A stretch of DNA of 64,000 bases from Ascidia mentula (Eukaryota > Chordata > Ascidiacea > Phlebobranchia > Ascidiidae), in assembly GCA_947561715.1 (NCBI GenBank), contig OX387198.1, positions 6,324,001-6,388,000 of the forward strand. Direction: 5' to 3'. Below the pieces are notes generated by a model that ran no database searches, was not told the origin of the DNA, and was given only the letters and a program-made list of their open reading frames with translations. The position numbers and the translations under genes are program-made. This document shows, in pieces, positions 1 through 13,600 of the stretch (within the stretch, counting starts at the first letter, position 1; every line of letters begins with the position of its first letter).

Positions 1-1027
1 CGACCAAACATGCTGGATGACAAAGTAGGCCAATTGTTTCGTATTTCCCTGTTTCGTTATTAGCTGGCTAGATTATATTGTTTACCATTTATTGTCTAAG
101 GAGCTCTACGTGTATTGCTACTCTGTGGTTCTGAAGTATCTGGATGGTTTCAGCACATATTCCAACTACAAATGAAAGGCCTTTTTTCATACATGCTGTT
201 TTGTTATCTTTTTACAACTATTCTAACATTTTTAAGAAAACATTATCGTCCTGATGCTTTTTGTGCAATCCTCTGTAAATTTTAAATGTCCATTGCGATA
301 AAAGTTACCACTGTTTTACACAATGCAAATAATCCCTTTAGTTACGAACCTTTTTTTTGTTCAAACGCTTTCTTTTTTAATTGTGTGCATGTAAAAATAA
401 TTTTCTACTGTACGTTGAACTGTTGTCGTGCATGTGAAATTAATGTGGACATATTGTGTTGCACTGCCTTGACTGGATTTCGAATTGGCATTCGACCATA
501 TAGTAAACCTGTTTAACTTCCTTTTTTGTAAGAACAATATGGTCGCAAGTAAGTTGTGTTCGGGGATTAATTAAAAAATATAACGTTCGCAACCAGGAGA
601 GCAACGAGATTTTGCTGTTGGTCAAACATAATGCGTTGTAGGAAGGCGAAAAAATGTCGGTAAACCCATACCACATACCCGCAACAAAGACAAAAGACTG
701 ATTATCTTAACGTCACTTACTGTTCGCCATGCAAAATATTGGACAATTTTCAAAGAAAAACAGCAAAACTTTCGTAATGCACGGTCAACGATAATGAGTT
801 GAAATCAAGTCGTTAGCATACAAGAGAAACCCTACTTACCCTGGCACAGCATCATCGCAGACTGATTAATTGTGCCCAAATGTCGCCCTATCCCGAAAAC
901 ACGTCACGTTTCGCTAGTTTTGTAATTGTGGAACACGAGTTACTCGAGATTAATCGTGTATTTGGAATAAAAGATATGGCAGATTGCAGCTGCAGGCATT
1001 ATTGCGTGTTGCGAAGTAGTGGAAAGC
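1..1027. other. 5' flank, no gene seen
   Basis: AT-rich sequence with only short random open frames. I see no conserved coding segment, RNA gene or repeat. The last few hundred bases probably hold the promoter and 5' UTR of the secreted-protein gene that starts at 1028. Confidence 0.5.
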
Positions 1028-2435
1028 ATGGAAGGCTTTAATATTATCCTTGTGGCTTCTTACCTAGTTTTATGTTTCAACCCAACCACGTCCCAGTTCA
1101 CGGTAAGTCCTAATTAACTTAAATAACTTATTTTCATGAAGAATTTTCGCGTTTTTAATTTTTGTTTTAATTATGGAATAAAATTGTAGAACAACGCCTT
1201 TACTACCAAAAAACAATTAGTCGCAAATCCTTTTTATTCTATATCTTCATGTGAATAAATGTGTTTATTATTATTACGAAGGTGCGCAGTGAGCAAAGCA
1301 AATCATTAACCTCGTAGGCTGTACGTCATGGCCCAATAGTCCTTTACAACTAAACAATGTTAGATCTAACGTTCGATGACAGCGATTTTTGTTTAAAAAA
1401 AACTTTGTTAAACTAAGGGCGCACTACGGGGTCTCGCCAATCGCGAATGGATTCGGAACCCTGCTGGGGGAAATTTTTCAATCATCCACGCCTCCGTTGA
1501 GAATGTTGGAAATGTTTCTGACTCAACAAACGGCACCTTGACAATTTCAACGGTTTACGTTTACATCACAGTAAGTTGAGGACAAGGTGCTTTATTTTAT
1601 AAATGTGTGCTGACGAATACTAGAGTTGACAAACGTTAGGATTTTTCCTGTTCATATCTGCGTTAATAATGAATAATAAAAAGTTTTTAGGTGTCCAGAA
1701 TCTGTATTATTGCACTTTGTTACATGTATATCTCGTAAGCTTGGGATAATTGTCTCAGATAAGAAGACTTTACTACAATTGTGTTTGCGCCTAAATAATT
1801 TACTGGCACAAATTAGGGTACGTAACAGACAAGCACACCCGTCAACGTATCCCTAACGCATATCATTACATATTTTTAGCCTGAGGCGAAAGTTGTGTTT
1901 CATAACTTACCGGGACTTGAAGCCATTAGCTTTCTCCGAGGGATGCCTGTTATCATTTACGTCATCAACCCGACAACAGCAGAAATGAAGGAATACAGAA
2001 TTGGGCCGAGGCAACGGGACGGATTTGTTGTGGTTGTACCGAGACGTACGTTAACAACAGTTAATTAAACTCGTAAAAAACTGTAAAGAAGTTTCTGTAA
2101 TACGATATTTGTTGTAATAGACTGATATTGTGAGGCGGAATATCCGCTGAAATAGGACATAAAATTGAATCAATTCATTTTTGTAAATCAATCAGTTGTT
2201 CGCAAAATTTCTAGACGCAATTAAATGTTTCATTTCCTAATTTTCTGTAGAGCACTACATTGTGACCAAAATGAAGCATCCTTGGGGATATTCCCTACTG
2301 TCATCGGTCGTGATACGGGAACATGTGTTCGCCCATGTCAACATACCTTCTAGAAGATTTCTTGTGACGCGTTTTCCACAACATTCAAAAATTATTATCG
2401 CCAACACAAACCCCGACATCGGCGAGGCTGGCTAA
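1028..2435 (+). CDS. Unrecognised small secreted protein, 4 exons
   Basis: Exons 1028-1102, 1418-1570, 1880-2045 and 2251-2435 join in phase (75+153+166+185 nt) to give 192 residues ending at TAA. All borders are GT-AG. The start (MEGFNIILVASYLVLCFN) is a typical signal peptide: a short polar head, then a hydrophobic core. The likely cleavage site is near residues 22-25, after a Thr-Ser run. Three N-glycosylation sequons (NFS, NVS, NGT) lie close together in exon 2. There are very few cysteines and no second hydrophobic segment, so a soluble secreted protein is likely. The C-terminal half is rich in beta-type residues (VIIYVINPT, SKIIIANTN). I do not recognise the family. An AATAAA at 2507-2512 would suit its 3' end. 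It points towards COG1, tail to tail. No exon exceeds 62 codons, so ORF scans miss it. Confidence 0.72.
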
Positions 2436-3546
2436 TAACAAATTTTAACTTAGGCTACCTTTAACAACATGGTTTTATTATCATTACTGTATGTCGATGA
2501 TTGTACAATAAACTTTGCAGTGTATATAATAATAGCGTAATAAAAGTGTAACAGCTGAGAAGGTAACATGAAATAAAGGGGACGCTTGCTGCATCAATAA
2601 ACTTTCGTCAGAACTGGGTACTAATATAGTATGTAGGTTGTTGTACTGAGCTAAACGAGCAATGCGAGCGAAGAAATTTAGTAGCATCATTATGTAAATC
2701 AAAAACTTTTCACTGGGTATTGCAAAGAATGTGCCAAATGAAACCAAATCGGTTACTCACTGCCAGAATTTGAATTCATGACGTCATACATTTTCACATT
2801 GATACAAATTGCTTTTCCAAACAACGGTTTGTAATTTTGCTATAATGACTTTATTCGATTATCGAGTCGCTATTCGCGCACTTAATTCGCTTGCGGTGGT
2901 TTTTGTGCAATTTTTATCTCCGTTTATAAATCGCATTCGCAATGCACGCGCCGTAATTATGCGAATAGCTCACATTGCTTGTAGGTTTTACCGATGCGGA
3001 TTCTTTCCGGCACACCTCTCCGCATTGTTCAACGAAACTCATGCAACGACCAACATCATTTTGTACCAGCTGGCACCAAAATCGCATAATCTAATTATTT
3101 TATTTACAAACATAGTTGTTACATCAACTCTTGAACTCAGAAAAAAAAAATTGGAAAAACATAAACGACACTGAAAAACATTTTTCTGTGAAGATGGTTA
3201 AATAGAGGCACCAATGCATATCGCACAGCACTATTTGAAACAACAATGTAATAAAACATTAAATTGCACATAATATTGACAACAGTTAATAAGCTGGTTT
3301 ATTAAGTGTACAATAAAACATTATATGTAGTAATGTTCACCTAATACCGGTTAGCACTTTGTGAATAGTGTTTGAAAAACAAATGCAAGCATTTGGACAT
3401 AATGAAGAGCAGGAAACCCTACTGCGCATTTAGTTTGCCAATATTGTACATGTACATGTCAACTACACTATTGTTTTTAATCTTACTGCCAAAAAAATCT
3501 TAAAAAGCATTTGGATTGTGCAAATGTAGATTTCCACAGGCCTCTT
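2436..3546. other. Convergent intergenic spacer
   Basis: This holds the 3' ends of the secreted-protein gene (AATAAA at 2507-2512) and of COG1, which runs in from the right. An open frame of 121 codons at 2809-3174 (+) has no domain, signal peptide or splice context and looks like chance. Nothing else is seen. Confidence 0.5.
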
Positions 3547-6500
3547 TTACTGTTCTGTGTATGACGAAGACATTGACAGCCATGATGAGCTTAAAGCTCC
3601 AAGTTTGGAATAAATTGAAGATGAAAGCTTTTTCTGTTGTGAATTTTTTTCTTCATCTTCATCAACAGTTCGTGTGAGATCTTGCAGTGCTGATGCTAAT
3701 GGCAATTGACGAGAAATGGTGGATGTGAGACGTTTATGGGAACGATTTGACCTTCCACTTACTGGCAGATAAGAGAACCTACAATAGAAGTATGTAAGTA
3801 AATTTCGACATGGAAACCAGTACTTTTGAAGTCAGATTAGTCCTAATTAAAAAAACAATTGTATTATAGATATCTAACACAGAGCTTCCAAAACTGGATG
3901 CTAAAACAAAAAAACAAAAAATGTTCACCTTCCGCAATTGGCTGCCATTGGCAGGACATTGTGGGAGTCTTTCACAATGCCCAGTTTCTGTTGACCAGTT
4001 GTTCCCACTCGATCAGGAGCTGCCAATATTCCGAGCATCACAGATGTACGTTGCACATGTCCCTGTATGTTGCGTGTAAGGTGGGGAGAAAATACGTCCA
4101 GGTCAAATGGGTCCACAAAACTTTCCAACCAATCAACAAGTTCGGTGAATGTGTATGTGGACGATTCTTCACCCAGGTCAGTATCTAAATCGTCGTCATC
4201 ATCATCATCATCAACATCTTTACTGTGTGTTTCCATAAGTGGAGCTTGGTAGAGCAATGTGTGGATATAGCGAAGATCAAAAAGCAATTGCAACGCCCAT
4301 GTTTGAGAGGGTGGCATTGCCTCACCTTGCGACCTACTCTGACCGTGTAGACTTGTGTCTGCAGTAGACAAGGTATGTCGAAGCTCTGAAAATGCTTCAA
4401 GTACTGACTTCAAACAGTTTTGTGACACATCTCTTAGTGTATACCGACAAGTTGCAAAGCCTCCAACATTTGTTATATTTGAACAAAGGGAATAAAGTAA
4501 TCTCTGTGTAAACGATGTTGTGGAAGCTGGAACCCTAATTTGTGAAGTCACTGTTGAGCCTGTTTCACTTTCCTCTTCAACAGAAAGCAAATCCCAAGTG
4601 GTAATCGTTCTCAGAAGATCACCATTTTCCACAGAACAAAGCAATTGGTGTTTGTATTCCTTGTAAACATTCGATAATATACTGTTACACCATACACACA
4701 TTAACTCACGACATTGTACATTCATTGCCTCAACTACATTATTCCATTCACTGTCTGCAATGTCAACCTTGGTTCTTGAAGTTACCATATCTCTGTACTG
4801 ACTTCTCAGTGAGGTTTGCTTGGGATTTTCTTCAGGAAGGCTGCAGCAAAGTCTGCAAGTTGTACAGATTTCAAAGAAATTTCTGCACACCAATGATAGC
4901 TCCAATACTTTAGCACAGCTTTCTGGAGTTGGTTCGTTGGTGTCTGACTTAAATTCATCAATAAGTGTAGAGATATATTTGAGCAAATTGTTCAAAAACT
5001 GCAGACAAATGGTTCTTAGTTGAAAACGAATAGCCTTACCCTCCACATCAGTGTCTGGTTCAAGTTCTTGTTGAAGCCCAAACATAGGTTTTCGCTTGTC
5101 TGCTTTACTTTTTGTGATTTCTGGTACATAATATTCCAAGTCGTTTAGCAACGCAGCAATTGCTGAATTGATAACTGAACAAAGCTTGTGCACACTTGGC
5201 GTTATAGTAAGAGCTTTCAGTGATAAGCCACCTTGGTCTTTGAGGATTTGGGACTTCCTGCTTTGCCAATGATTCCAAGCCATTGAAGGTGGAATGTCAT
5301 CTTCATGTTCTTGCCAAACATACGAGCACACACTCACATGAGTACCAGATTTGTAGGAGGAGAACACCTGTTTGCTGTCTGTCAACAGATCATCAAAAGT
5401 GGAAGTCACCAATTGATTGACTTTTTCTAAAAATAAGTCTTTCAAAATTTCCTCCCAAACATTTAGTTCACGTTTAAATACGGAAAGACAAGCTGGGTGC
5501 CATTTCCTTTCTGCTTCTTGTGCAGGATTTCCCTCAGCATAAAACCACTCTGACTGATTTGGATCAGATTCAAGACCGGGATCAATGTTGATAACTTCAA
5601 GCAAGGAGGACTTTATTGTTGCAAGATCTTTGGCATTAGCTGTAAACTGAAGCAAATCTTTTATGCCAATCACAATGGTCTGCTTCGCACCTGCAAGCCA
5701 TGAAATGCACTCTGCTTGCATTAATTCCTGATTTATAACAAGCTCAACATTGCTCAAATTAGCTAAGTCTTTCGTGGTTTCAGCAGGCAGGTGTTTGCTC
5801 CACAGTTTGGTGGCCTCATGCTTTCCCATAAACTTATCTATGACGTCCTGAGATGATTGAGTAGCACATTTTCTGAGCAGTTCGGTTACCAAACCACCTG
5901 ATTCTTCACAGAAAAGTTTTGAAATATGCAAAACAGTTTGTACCAGGACTGATATGCTTTCACATATCCTGACTTTTGCTCCAAGGCTGTGGTATGAATT
6001 ACCGGCAGAATCGGAGGACAATATTTCTGAAATCACAGATTTTCTGGACCGCAACAGCATCATAAAAATATCAAATGCAGACCGTTTTTCCAAAAGTACA
6101 ATAGAGCAAAGCGCTTCAGCAGTTTTTGATGGATCCATTAAGTGGTCACTTAGTCGGGAATTGCACTGTTTAAGTATTGCAGAACCTAGGTTAGCTACAG
6201 CCTGCGCTTGCTGACCCAACATTGGAAACCATAGCAAGATGGGGCTGTATGATGCACTTAATGAAAGATTCTTAAGAACCTGAAGACTCTAAAAAGGCAC
6301 AAAGGTCAGTTTAGTAAAGAAAGTTTTATGTTATATATTACTAGCCTGCATACCTGAAGATACAGAAATGATGCATTAACCATATGGCCTTCCTCAACAT
6401 GGGACCAAATTTTTTCTGGAAGTTCCATCAAAACTTTTGCTTCAGCAGATATTTCCATATACCTGCATTATTAGATTTTATTTGCAAAAGGTCATATATG

Positions 6501-6956
6501 TCTCGAATCACTTCTTATTGTCGCCTGTATTGCCTTTATATATCATTGACAATGTTCAGGAGTTGGTAGTATTTACCTTTTGTGGTTATTTCCAGCTGGT
6601 TTAGGTTTGAAAAACATTGCAGTTTTGGTTCGAACAGATTTGGCCGAACAAAACTGCTTCAAATCTTTGATGGAATCCCCAACATTGGCTGAGCACCGTT
6701 TCATCTCAGCAATTGTATCTGCTGCTTCAATTAGATCTCTGTATCTGTTTTAAGAACAAATTTTACCATGGCTTACCAAAAACTGTATTTTATTCCAGTC
6801 ACGGCGATTTGTTTCGCCCAAAAGACAAACGTACCTTTCTCCCACCATCTGACGCAATTCTTCTTTCTTTAATTCAATTTCTCTGCGAGTTTTCTTTTCC
6901 AGTTCATTCATATTTTCGACATTTTTGTCGGTAAAAAGTTGCGTGACCGAATCCAT
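3547..6956 (-). CDS. COG1: Conserved oligomeric Golgi complex subunit 1
   Basis: Five exons on the minus strand, complement of 6835-6956, 6577-6744, 6354-6462, 3929-6288 and 3547-3778, join in phase to 996 residues; human COG1 is 980. The N-terminus has the family signature KKEELRQMVGERYRDLIEAADTI, split by intron 1. Later conserved stretches are EALCSI, RLPA-like (RVPAST), ALQLLFDLRY, DPFDLDVF and VQRTSVMLGIL, followed by HNVLPMA. COG1 is a lobe A subunit of the COG tether, which acts in retrograde vesicle traffic inside the Golgi and keeps glycosyltransferases in place. Most of the protein is in one 2.36 kb exon. An aspartate run (about eight residues, from GAT/GAC triplets near 4190-4220) precedes the DPFDLDVF block and could vary in length. 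The gene is divergent from the DZF gene. Confidence 0.95.
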
Positions 6957-7619
6957 TTTGTTTGACACCAGTGGGTGTGGGTCAATGAATATTGCTTGCT
7001 CAGTCAAGCACAAACGTGCAACAAACTTGCAAGCACAGCGCTAAGCCTAGCAAGTTGCAACTCTCTAAGAAAATTTACAACAATCGAAAAGTTGTGTTGT
7101 ACGCACTCGACCATGTTAGGTTAGTTTACATCACGTGTCAAAATGGAGGCAAATTTGCCATGATAAACTGGAAATTGACGCAAGATTACCCATAGGTTAG
7201 GCAGTGCGTTGACCTATAGAATAAAAAACAATATTTCATTTGTTAAAAAAGTAATTCGAAGTTTATTTATTTAAAAAAATGACACACTCAAAATACCACG
7301 CTTTACAAGTGAAAAGTAACTTATTTTGTACTTGGTAAACACCTTTATATTCAAGTGTTTAATCTACGACTTAACAGTTCGTTGCAAGCATTAAGTTAAT
7401 TGGCATATTTAATTTTATAAATAAATTTTTAAGCGGTTAAACGCCAATGTCAAAGGTCACAGAGCAGGCGAGTGCAGTCTTGCGTGGCAAAGTTTTAGCT
7501 GCATTTTGGAAAGTAGAATCAAGGGGACCTGATTTTATGTCAATAAAATTGGGTTTTTCCCATAATCTTTACGAATGTAGTTGTTTGTCTTTAATAAATT
7601 AGAGTATTCTTTTAGAACA
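6957..7619. promoter_or_regulatory. Shared head-to-head promoter region
   Basis: About 660 bp separate the start codons of COG1 (minus) and the DZF gene (plus). No TATA box is placed convincingly for either. The arrangement suggests a bidirectional promoter; this is an inference from layout only. Confidence 0.4.
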
Positions 7620-10600
7620 ATGGCTTATTTTCCGGGGCAGTACGGGTAAGAGTCTTACACATTTTTACTGTTTATTTTAGATTATTTAATAATCACTAAT
7701 TTCCAAAATAAATTAATATCCCCATTCTTTGTGCTTAAAGGTGTTATCAATTTATTCTAAGTAGATGCCCTAGAGTAATATGCCACATTATTGTAACACA
7801 CAACTGGTTATCAGAGTGTTTATTTATTAAATTAAGATGTTTTTTCATTAAAATTGTTGCTTTTTGATTCAGACAATATAGTCAACCAACTGCAACGGGA
7901 GCAGCAACTGGGTATAATAATCCTCATCAAGTAACCTCTAATTATACACAGTATGGAGCATACAGTAGTTCTGGAACTGGTGTGACAACCACATCAACAA
8001 TAACTGCAACAGTAGCTTCATCATTTGGGTAAATAGTTTCTTGTTTACCTGAATTTATCGTTAGCAAGTTTTGTGCGTAATGAACTTTTTTTGCACAAAA
8101 TTTTATTAGTAATCCACACGAAACAAACTAAGCAATACTTTAGCATACAAAAACAATGTTTGTTAATTGGCAATCGACAGTCACCTGACATCTGGTGTTG
8201 TCAAAAAAAAAATCAAACAACAATCAACTGGCTACATTTTTAATAAATAAGTTAACAGTGATTTTAGCAAAGCCTAATAGATAAAAATACTGAAATTTTT
8301 TTTTTTTTCACTGGCGTTACCGGTCATGTGCATTATAATCCGACTGGATATGTTTCTGTATTTTTAAATTCAGTATATTATCAAAAGTATGTCTATAGAT
8401 ACCAACCTTCACCTGTAGTAAGTACAACTCCTCCACAAACAAGTGTTCAAACATTTCCTTCACAATCTTTTTACGGGTATCCCAATGCCAGCACCAGCAC
8501 AACCAATCAGCCAGGAATTCAAAACTTCGCGGTAAGTTTAGAGGTCATTGCATGTTTTTTTAATGTAATTTAAATGATTTTTTAATGACAGTGTTAATAT
8601 TTCAGCTCAAACCGTGTATAGATGCACTGCAATTGTTATGTCTGATATTTTCATTATATATATATGTTGTGTTTGCAGAACCTGTGGTATAACCAAACAA
8701 CAGCAAACACAGGATCTGGTGTTGCACAGACAACAGCACAACAGCAATCTTCACAAACTACCAGACAACAACAACAACAACAACAAATGGCAGCGCTTCA
8801 TGCACAGGCAAGATACATTTAATGTCTCCTATGTGGCAAATTAATTTTATGCTGTATTTTGAGTTTATATTGTTGTGTGTTTCTGTTCATTTGTAAAGCA
8901 TGGAAAGAATGTTGGTTGGTCCAGATGCACAAGTATGTAGAAGTTTCCATTGGCAGGGGGTATGGATTGTCTGTGACCTGCTAAAATCTTTCAACACAAA
9001 CTAACCACAAGTTTTTTTAATTCAATCGTGGTTCTGCTTATCAATCTATATCATAATTGTTTGAGAAGGAAACCACAATTCCCTTGAGACATGGACCAAT
9101 TCCTGTGAACATATCCAACCATCTTCAACACAATTCAAAGCATAGTATCTAATTTACCATTCAACTTGGTAGCTGTCACAAAACTTGCAATGTTTATACA
9201 TCTAAACTCACTTTTACTACTGTTTGTATGTTTCATGTTAAAGGGAATGAACTTATTTTGTATTCTGTCTCAAAGCAATGTATAGTTAATATAAATAGTT
9301 AGAGATTGAGTATTGTATATGTTATAGTGGACTTCCTGTAAAATGTTGCACCACAGTGTTGTATCTAGTTGCCACATAGCTACTCTTTTATTTATTTTAC
9401 AGTCTATATATTATGTATATTACAGTTTTACCACCAAGCATTTATGCAGCAGCAACATCAGTATCAACAACAACAGCAGCAACTTACAAATTCAGGTTGT
9501 TAAAAGCATTGCAAATTCTAGGCAGTTAAACATTGTGTCGCTGTTTTTACCAGGCGTATTGTAAATAATGCGATCTTTCGGTACAAATAAACTTAGACTT
9601 TTTATTTACAATAATTCATGGTTTTTAGTTGCTGCTCCAACATCTACTCCACAGCCTTACAAATCACCGATTGGAGCAAAATCCAGTCCTCAAACAAGCT
9701 TGAATCAATCTTCTGTTGCAAGTATGATTTTTGTGGATTATTTGTTACTTGTGGGACAGATAATAAAATGAACAATAATTTTCCTTTTAGCTTCTTGGGG
9801 CAACACAAACACACAAAGAAATCAAAATGAAAGTTATCCAATCATGAGCATTCCTTTGCCCAATCAACAACAGGTTGGTCGAAAATGTTTATGCCAATAT
9901 GTACCTTTGTTATACAAAAAATGTTGTCAGTATGCAAATATTCATCATTTATCATTTTGTAGTTAATTAGCTACAGCTTTTTGTTAAGCACTAAATCTGA
10001 TAAACCTACAATATGTTAACGCACTAAAGCATATGTTTTGCTATCAGAGTGATGTGGGTAATCGTGGTATGGGTTGGGGAAGTACCTTTACCCCACAACC
10101 ACATCCTCCGCCACCCCAACAGCCCCAACAGGGGAAAGACTGGACACAACAAAACCCAACGTTTCAACAACCAGTAAACGCATGACACCCTTTCTTTTGC
10201 AGCATAAATAAATTTTTTTTTTCTGTTGCAGAATGTAACAAGAGGGGCATACGGAACTGCGGGGGGCGATTACAACTGGAACCAACCCTCACCCCAACAA
10301 GCCCAAATAAACATACAACGCCAGCCCCCTGTTTATACTTCTCAGCCCAAAAACACCAATTTTCCCAACAACAGTCCTCAATATCAGCAACAAAGGGGTA
10401 AAGTATTATGTTCCTTGTGATTGTCTGTGGTGCCAGACACAACGATTATAATGCAGAAAATTTGTTTTTAATATTTATTTATCGACCGTTTTTGGAAATG
10501 TTGTCACTCGAGAGTGGGGTGATACAATCACAAAGTATGGTTGTTTAACACCCATGAAAACCTAAAGCATGCAAGGGCATCACAGTGCAGAGTTTAGAAA

Positions 10601-13600
10601 TAGCTGGTCAAAAACTCTAAACAAAATTAATAAACGCTTAGGTTTAAACAAATTAAATAGGTTTTTCAACTCCAAACACTGTGGTACAAACTACCTATGA
10701 TAACTAGCTACCATTGCTAAAGGTAACTGATTAAAGAAAAAATGCACATTTTTAAGCAATTTTTATTTTACTTTTAGGTCAAAGCATTGACAACCGTGGT
10801 TTCACCAACCAACCAATTGATCCCAGTACTCTCGCACCAGACGCTCGAGCCAGTTGGGGTCGCAATAGTTCCCAAAATAACTGGAGTGACAGCTGGAACA
10901 AAGACCAGGGTTGGGGTGATTGGAATGTGCCCCGAAATCAACCCCGATTAAATGAAGAGGGCCCGAACATCCCTCCCTTTCCCGAGGCTTGGCAAATGGG
11001 AAGGCAACCTCCTGGACAGAACGGGAACTGGGATGAAAGAAACAGGGCAAACTGGAACCAGGTTAGATGGCAACAGATTAACAAAACACTTTGTTAAAGA
11101 AACGTGGGTGAAGATCTATGTTTGTAACTTGACTTCTTGTTGCAGCATGGTTTCGATCAAAACGGAACGCGTCAGAATGTTGGAAACAGGTATGTACACT
11201 ATGGGAGTTTTGCTTACGTATGCCCAACCATTGTGCATTGAAAATTTTTACAAAAAACATTTCTGTAGTTTTACAGCCTATATACTTTTTGTTCTGCCAT
11301 AGGTTCGCGAGAGGGGATAACCAGAATAGGTTTCCAGACAATGGACGTTATAGTCCGAACTCTCGTCAATCAAGAGGTATTGTTGCACATATTTTGGTAA
11401 AACTAGATTATATATATTTTTCAGAAAACTCAACCTGTGGCATGTCAAATCCAAGTTCACTACATCAAACTCTTGAGAAATATCCAACGTAACAACTAAC
11501 CAAGCTTTTTTGTGATTAATCTAGGTGAGAAAACTGATCGCGAGTTGTGGTCACCGGCTGACAACAAGAAGAAGATTGGAGCAAGGTTACCAAAGCAGAG
11601 GGATTTTTTTAAAGAAGAAGATCAAGATAAATTGGTTGGTTATCTTGCCAAAAAAAATTTTCAACCAAGTTATTAACTTGTTGATGTGTGATAGTGCTTA
11701 TATGTGAGAAGTGTTTATTGGGAATGTGCCTGACCAAATCCCAATATTGACTGCAAATCTATCATCCAATCTGTTTTACTCTTTTTTGACAAAGCACTTT
11801 AAATTGCCCATTACCGTTCAAATTTATGCACGGAAATTGGATATTATGTAACATCACTAACTAATTTAGCACATGAATAATTACATTAGCATTAGAATTA
11901 TGTTGCTACAACAAAAATGCAAATGATGTGCGTGTGATTTTTTGCAACCAACATATAAATTTTTGACCTTCAACCAAATGTTTGCCACAGGCATTTGGTT
12001 GAATCCAAATCTTTTTAGTGTTCGCAAATCCCTAGTGTTTATTGGGTACTTTGGTCAGTGAAAATGTGATTTTACATTTGCTGTAAAATATGTTGGTATG
12101 TACCATGTTTAATATACTTTCACACCAATTACAAGAATGTTTAATACAGATTTTCATACACACCTACATTTCATGCTTAGATTTCTTTGTGAAGCCATTA
12201 TGAACTTTAGACACAGAACCAAAGCCTATACAATTAAGCATTTTATTTTTCCTCAGATGCAAGCCACCGAGATCAAGGCCTTCTTATGTGCATGGCTTGG
12301 GTTTCGTCACATGCATCCTGTTTATGATCTTCATTCATCAGGCGACAAACCTGACCAAACATTTCGATGCGAGGTAGGAAGTTCAATTCTTTCTCCTTGA
12401 ATTGTTTATTGTTGGTTGAAAACAATGCACATTTGCCCATGCAAAATCTTGAGTACAAACTGACCTGGAAAAAATGCTTTTGGGTTGCATTACAACTTTC
12501 CAAAACAAAAATATGCACTGTTAATTAACTTTCAGCTTCGCATCCAAGGCTACAAGTTTGTTGGCATCGGCGAGGCTTCATCGAAAAAAGAATCACAATC
12601 TGAAGCCGCTTGGAATTTTGCTGACTTTCTTGTCAAACAGGGCGAAATTAATCCCAGTGAACTACCGCCCAGATCGGTTTGTAATCTTTTTTAAAGTTCA
12701 TGTTTAATAAGTGTTAGATGCTTTGTGCCACATTTCAATTAACTGTATCCTAAAATCTCAGAATACTTCAAACATACTATATTTTAGAATATCTTTGCAA
12801 CTCGAAAAGTTGCATTGTTTTTGTAAACAGTCTAGAGCAGAAAAAAGTTTTGGCATATGAGATGATTATTCATGGCATGCCACATGAATTATGAGTTAAT
12901 ATTCCAATATTGGTGGAGTATAGACTTCTGCCCAAAAGGTTAAATGATAAATTTGCCCTTTGAATTGCAAATGCCTCATCAACACATATATATACATCGG
13001 AAATATGGGCAAGCAATTAACATCTTGACGTATTTAACATCTATATACCTATTTTAAGCATAAAGTTAAGTAATGATACTATATTTTTCATCTTATATTT
13101 TCAGAAAGTTGATGAAGACCTGGCAGAAAATTTTGGTGTTGTGAAAGATGATGAGTTTGAGAAAATCGAAATTCAGCCAAAAAAGGGTATTTTGTTGCAC
13201 TATATCTCCATTGTGGTTCAATTATTTGACACGGACATGTATTTGTTTCCAGTGGGTGGAAACAACCAGTTTCACAGGAAAAACCAGGTTCACATGAACA
13301 TGAAAGGGGGAAAACCCAACATACCTCCACTAATGAGCTTAGTTACTGCCCCTGTGGTTAGTGCATGGCTATGAATATTTACACCTTATCCAAAAGGCTT
13401 ACTTGTCTAATTTTGGTCAAACTACAATTTTTATCCTTCCTTTTCTTATTTCAACACAGAAACAACCAAAAAATATTTAGGAAATCTGCATAATATTTTT
13501 CATTTTTATTTAGGGACATCCCCATATGCCCCCATACATGGACCGGGGCTGTGGGCCCCCTGAAATGTGGGGGATGCCACCACCCCACCTGCCCAGGATG

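Noticed and set aside
2809-3174. Open frame of 121 codons (+)
   Set aside because: No domain, signal peptide or splice partner; AT-rich codons; lies between two convergent genes.
11425-11488. Possible extra DZF-gene exon with AG and GT borders
   Set aside because: It is 64 nt and shifts the frame into a stop. Skipping it joins 11376 to 11525 in frame.
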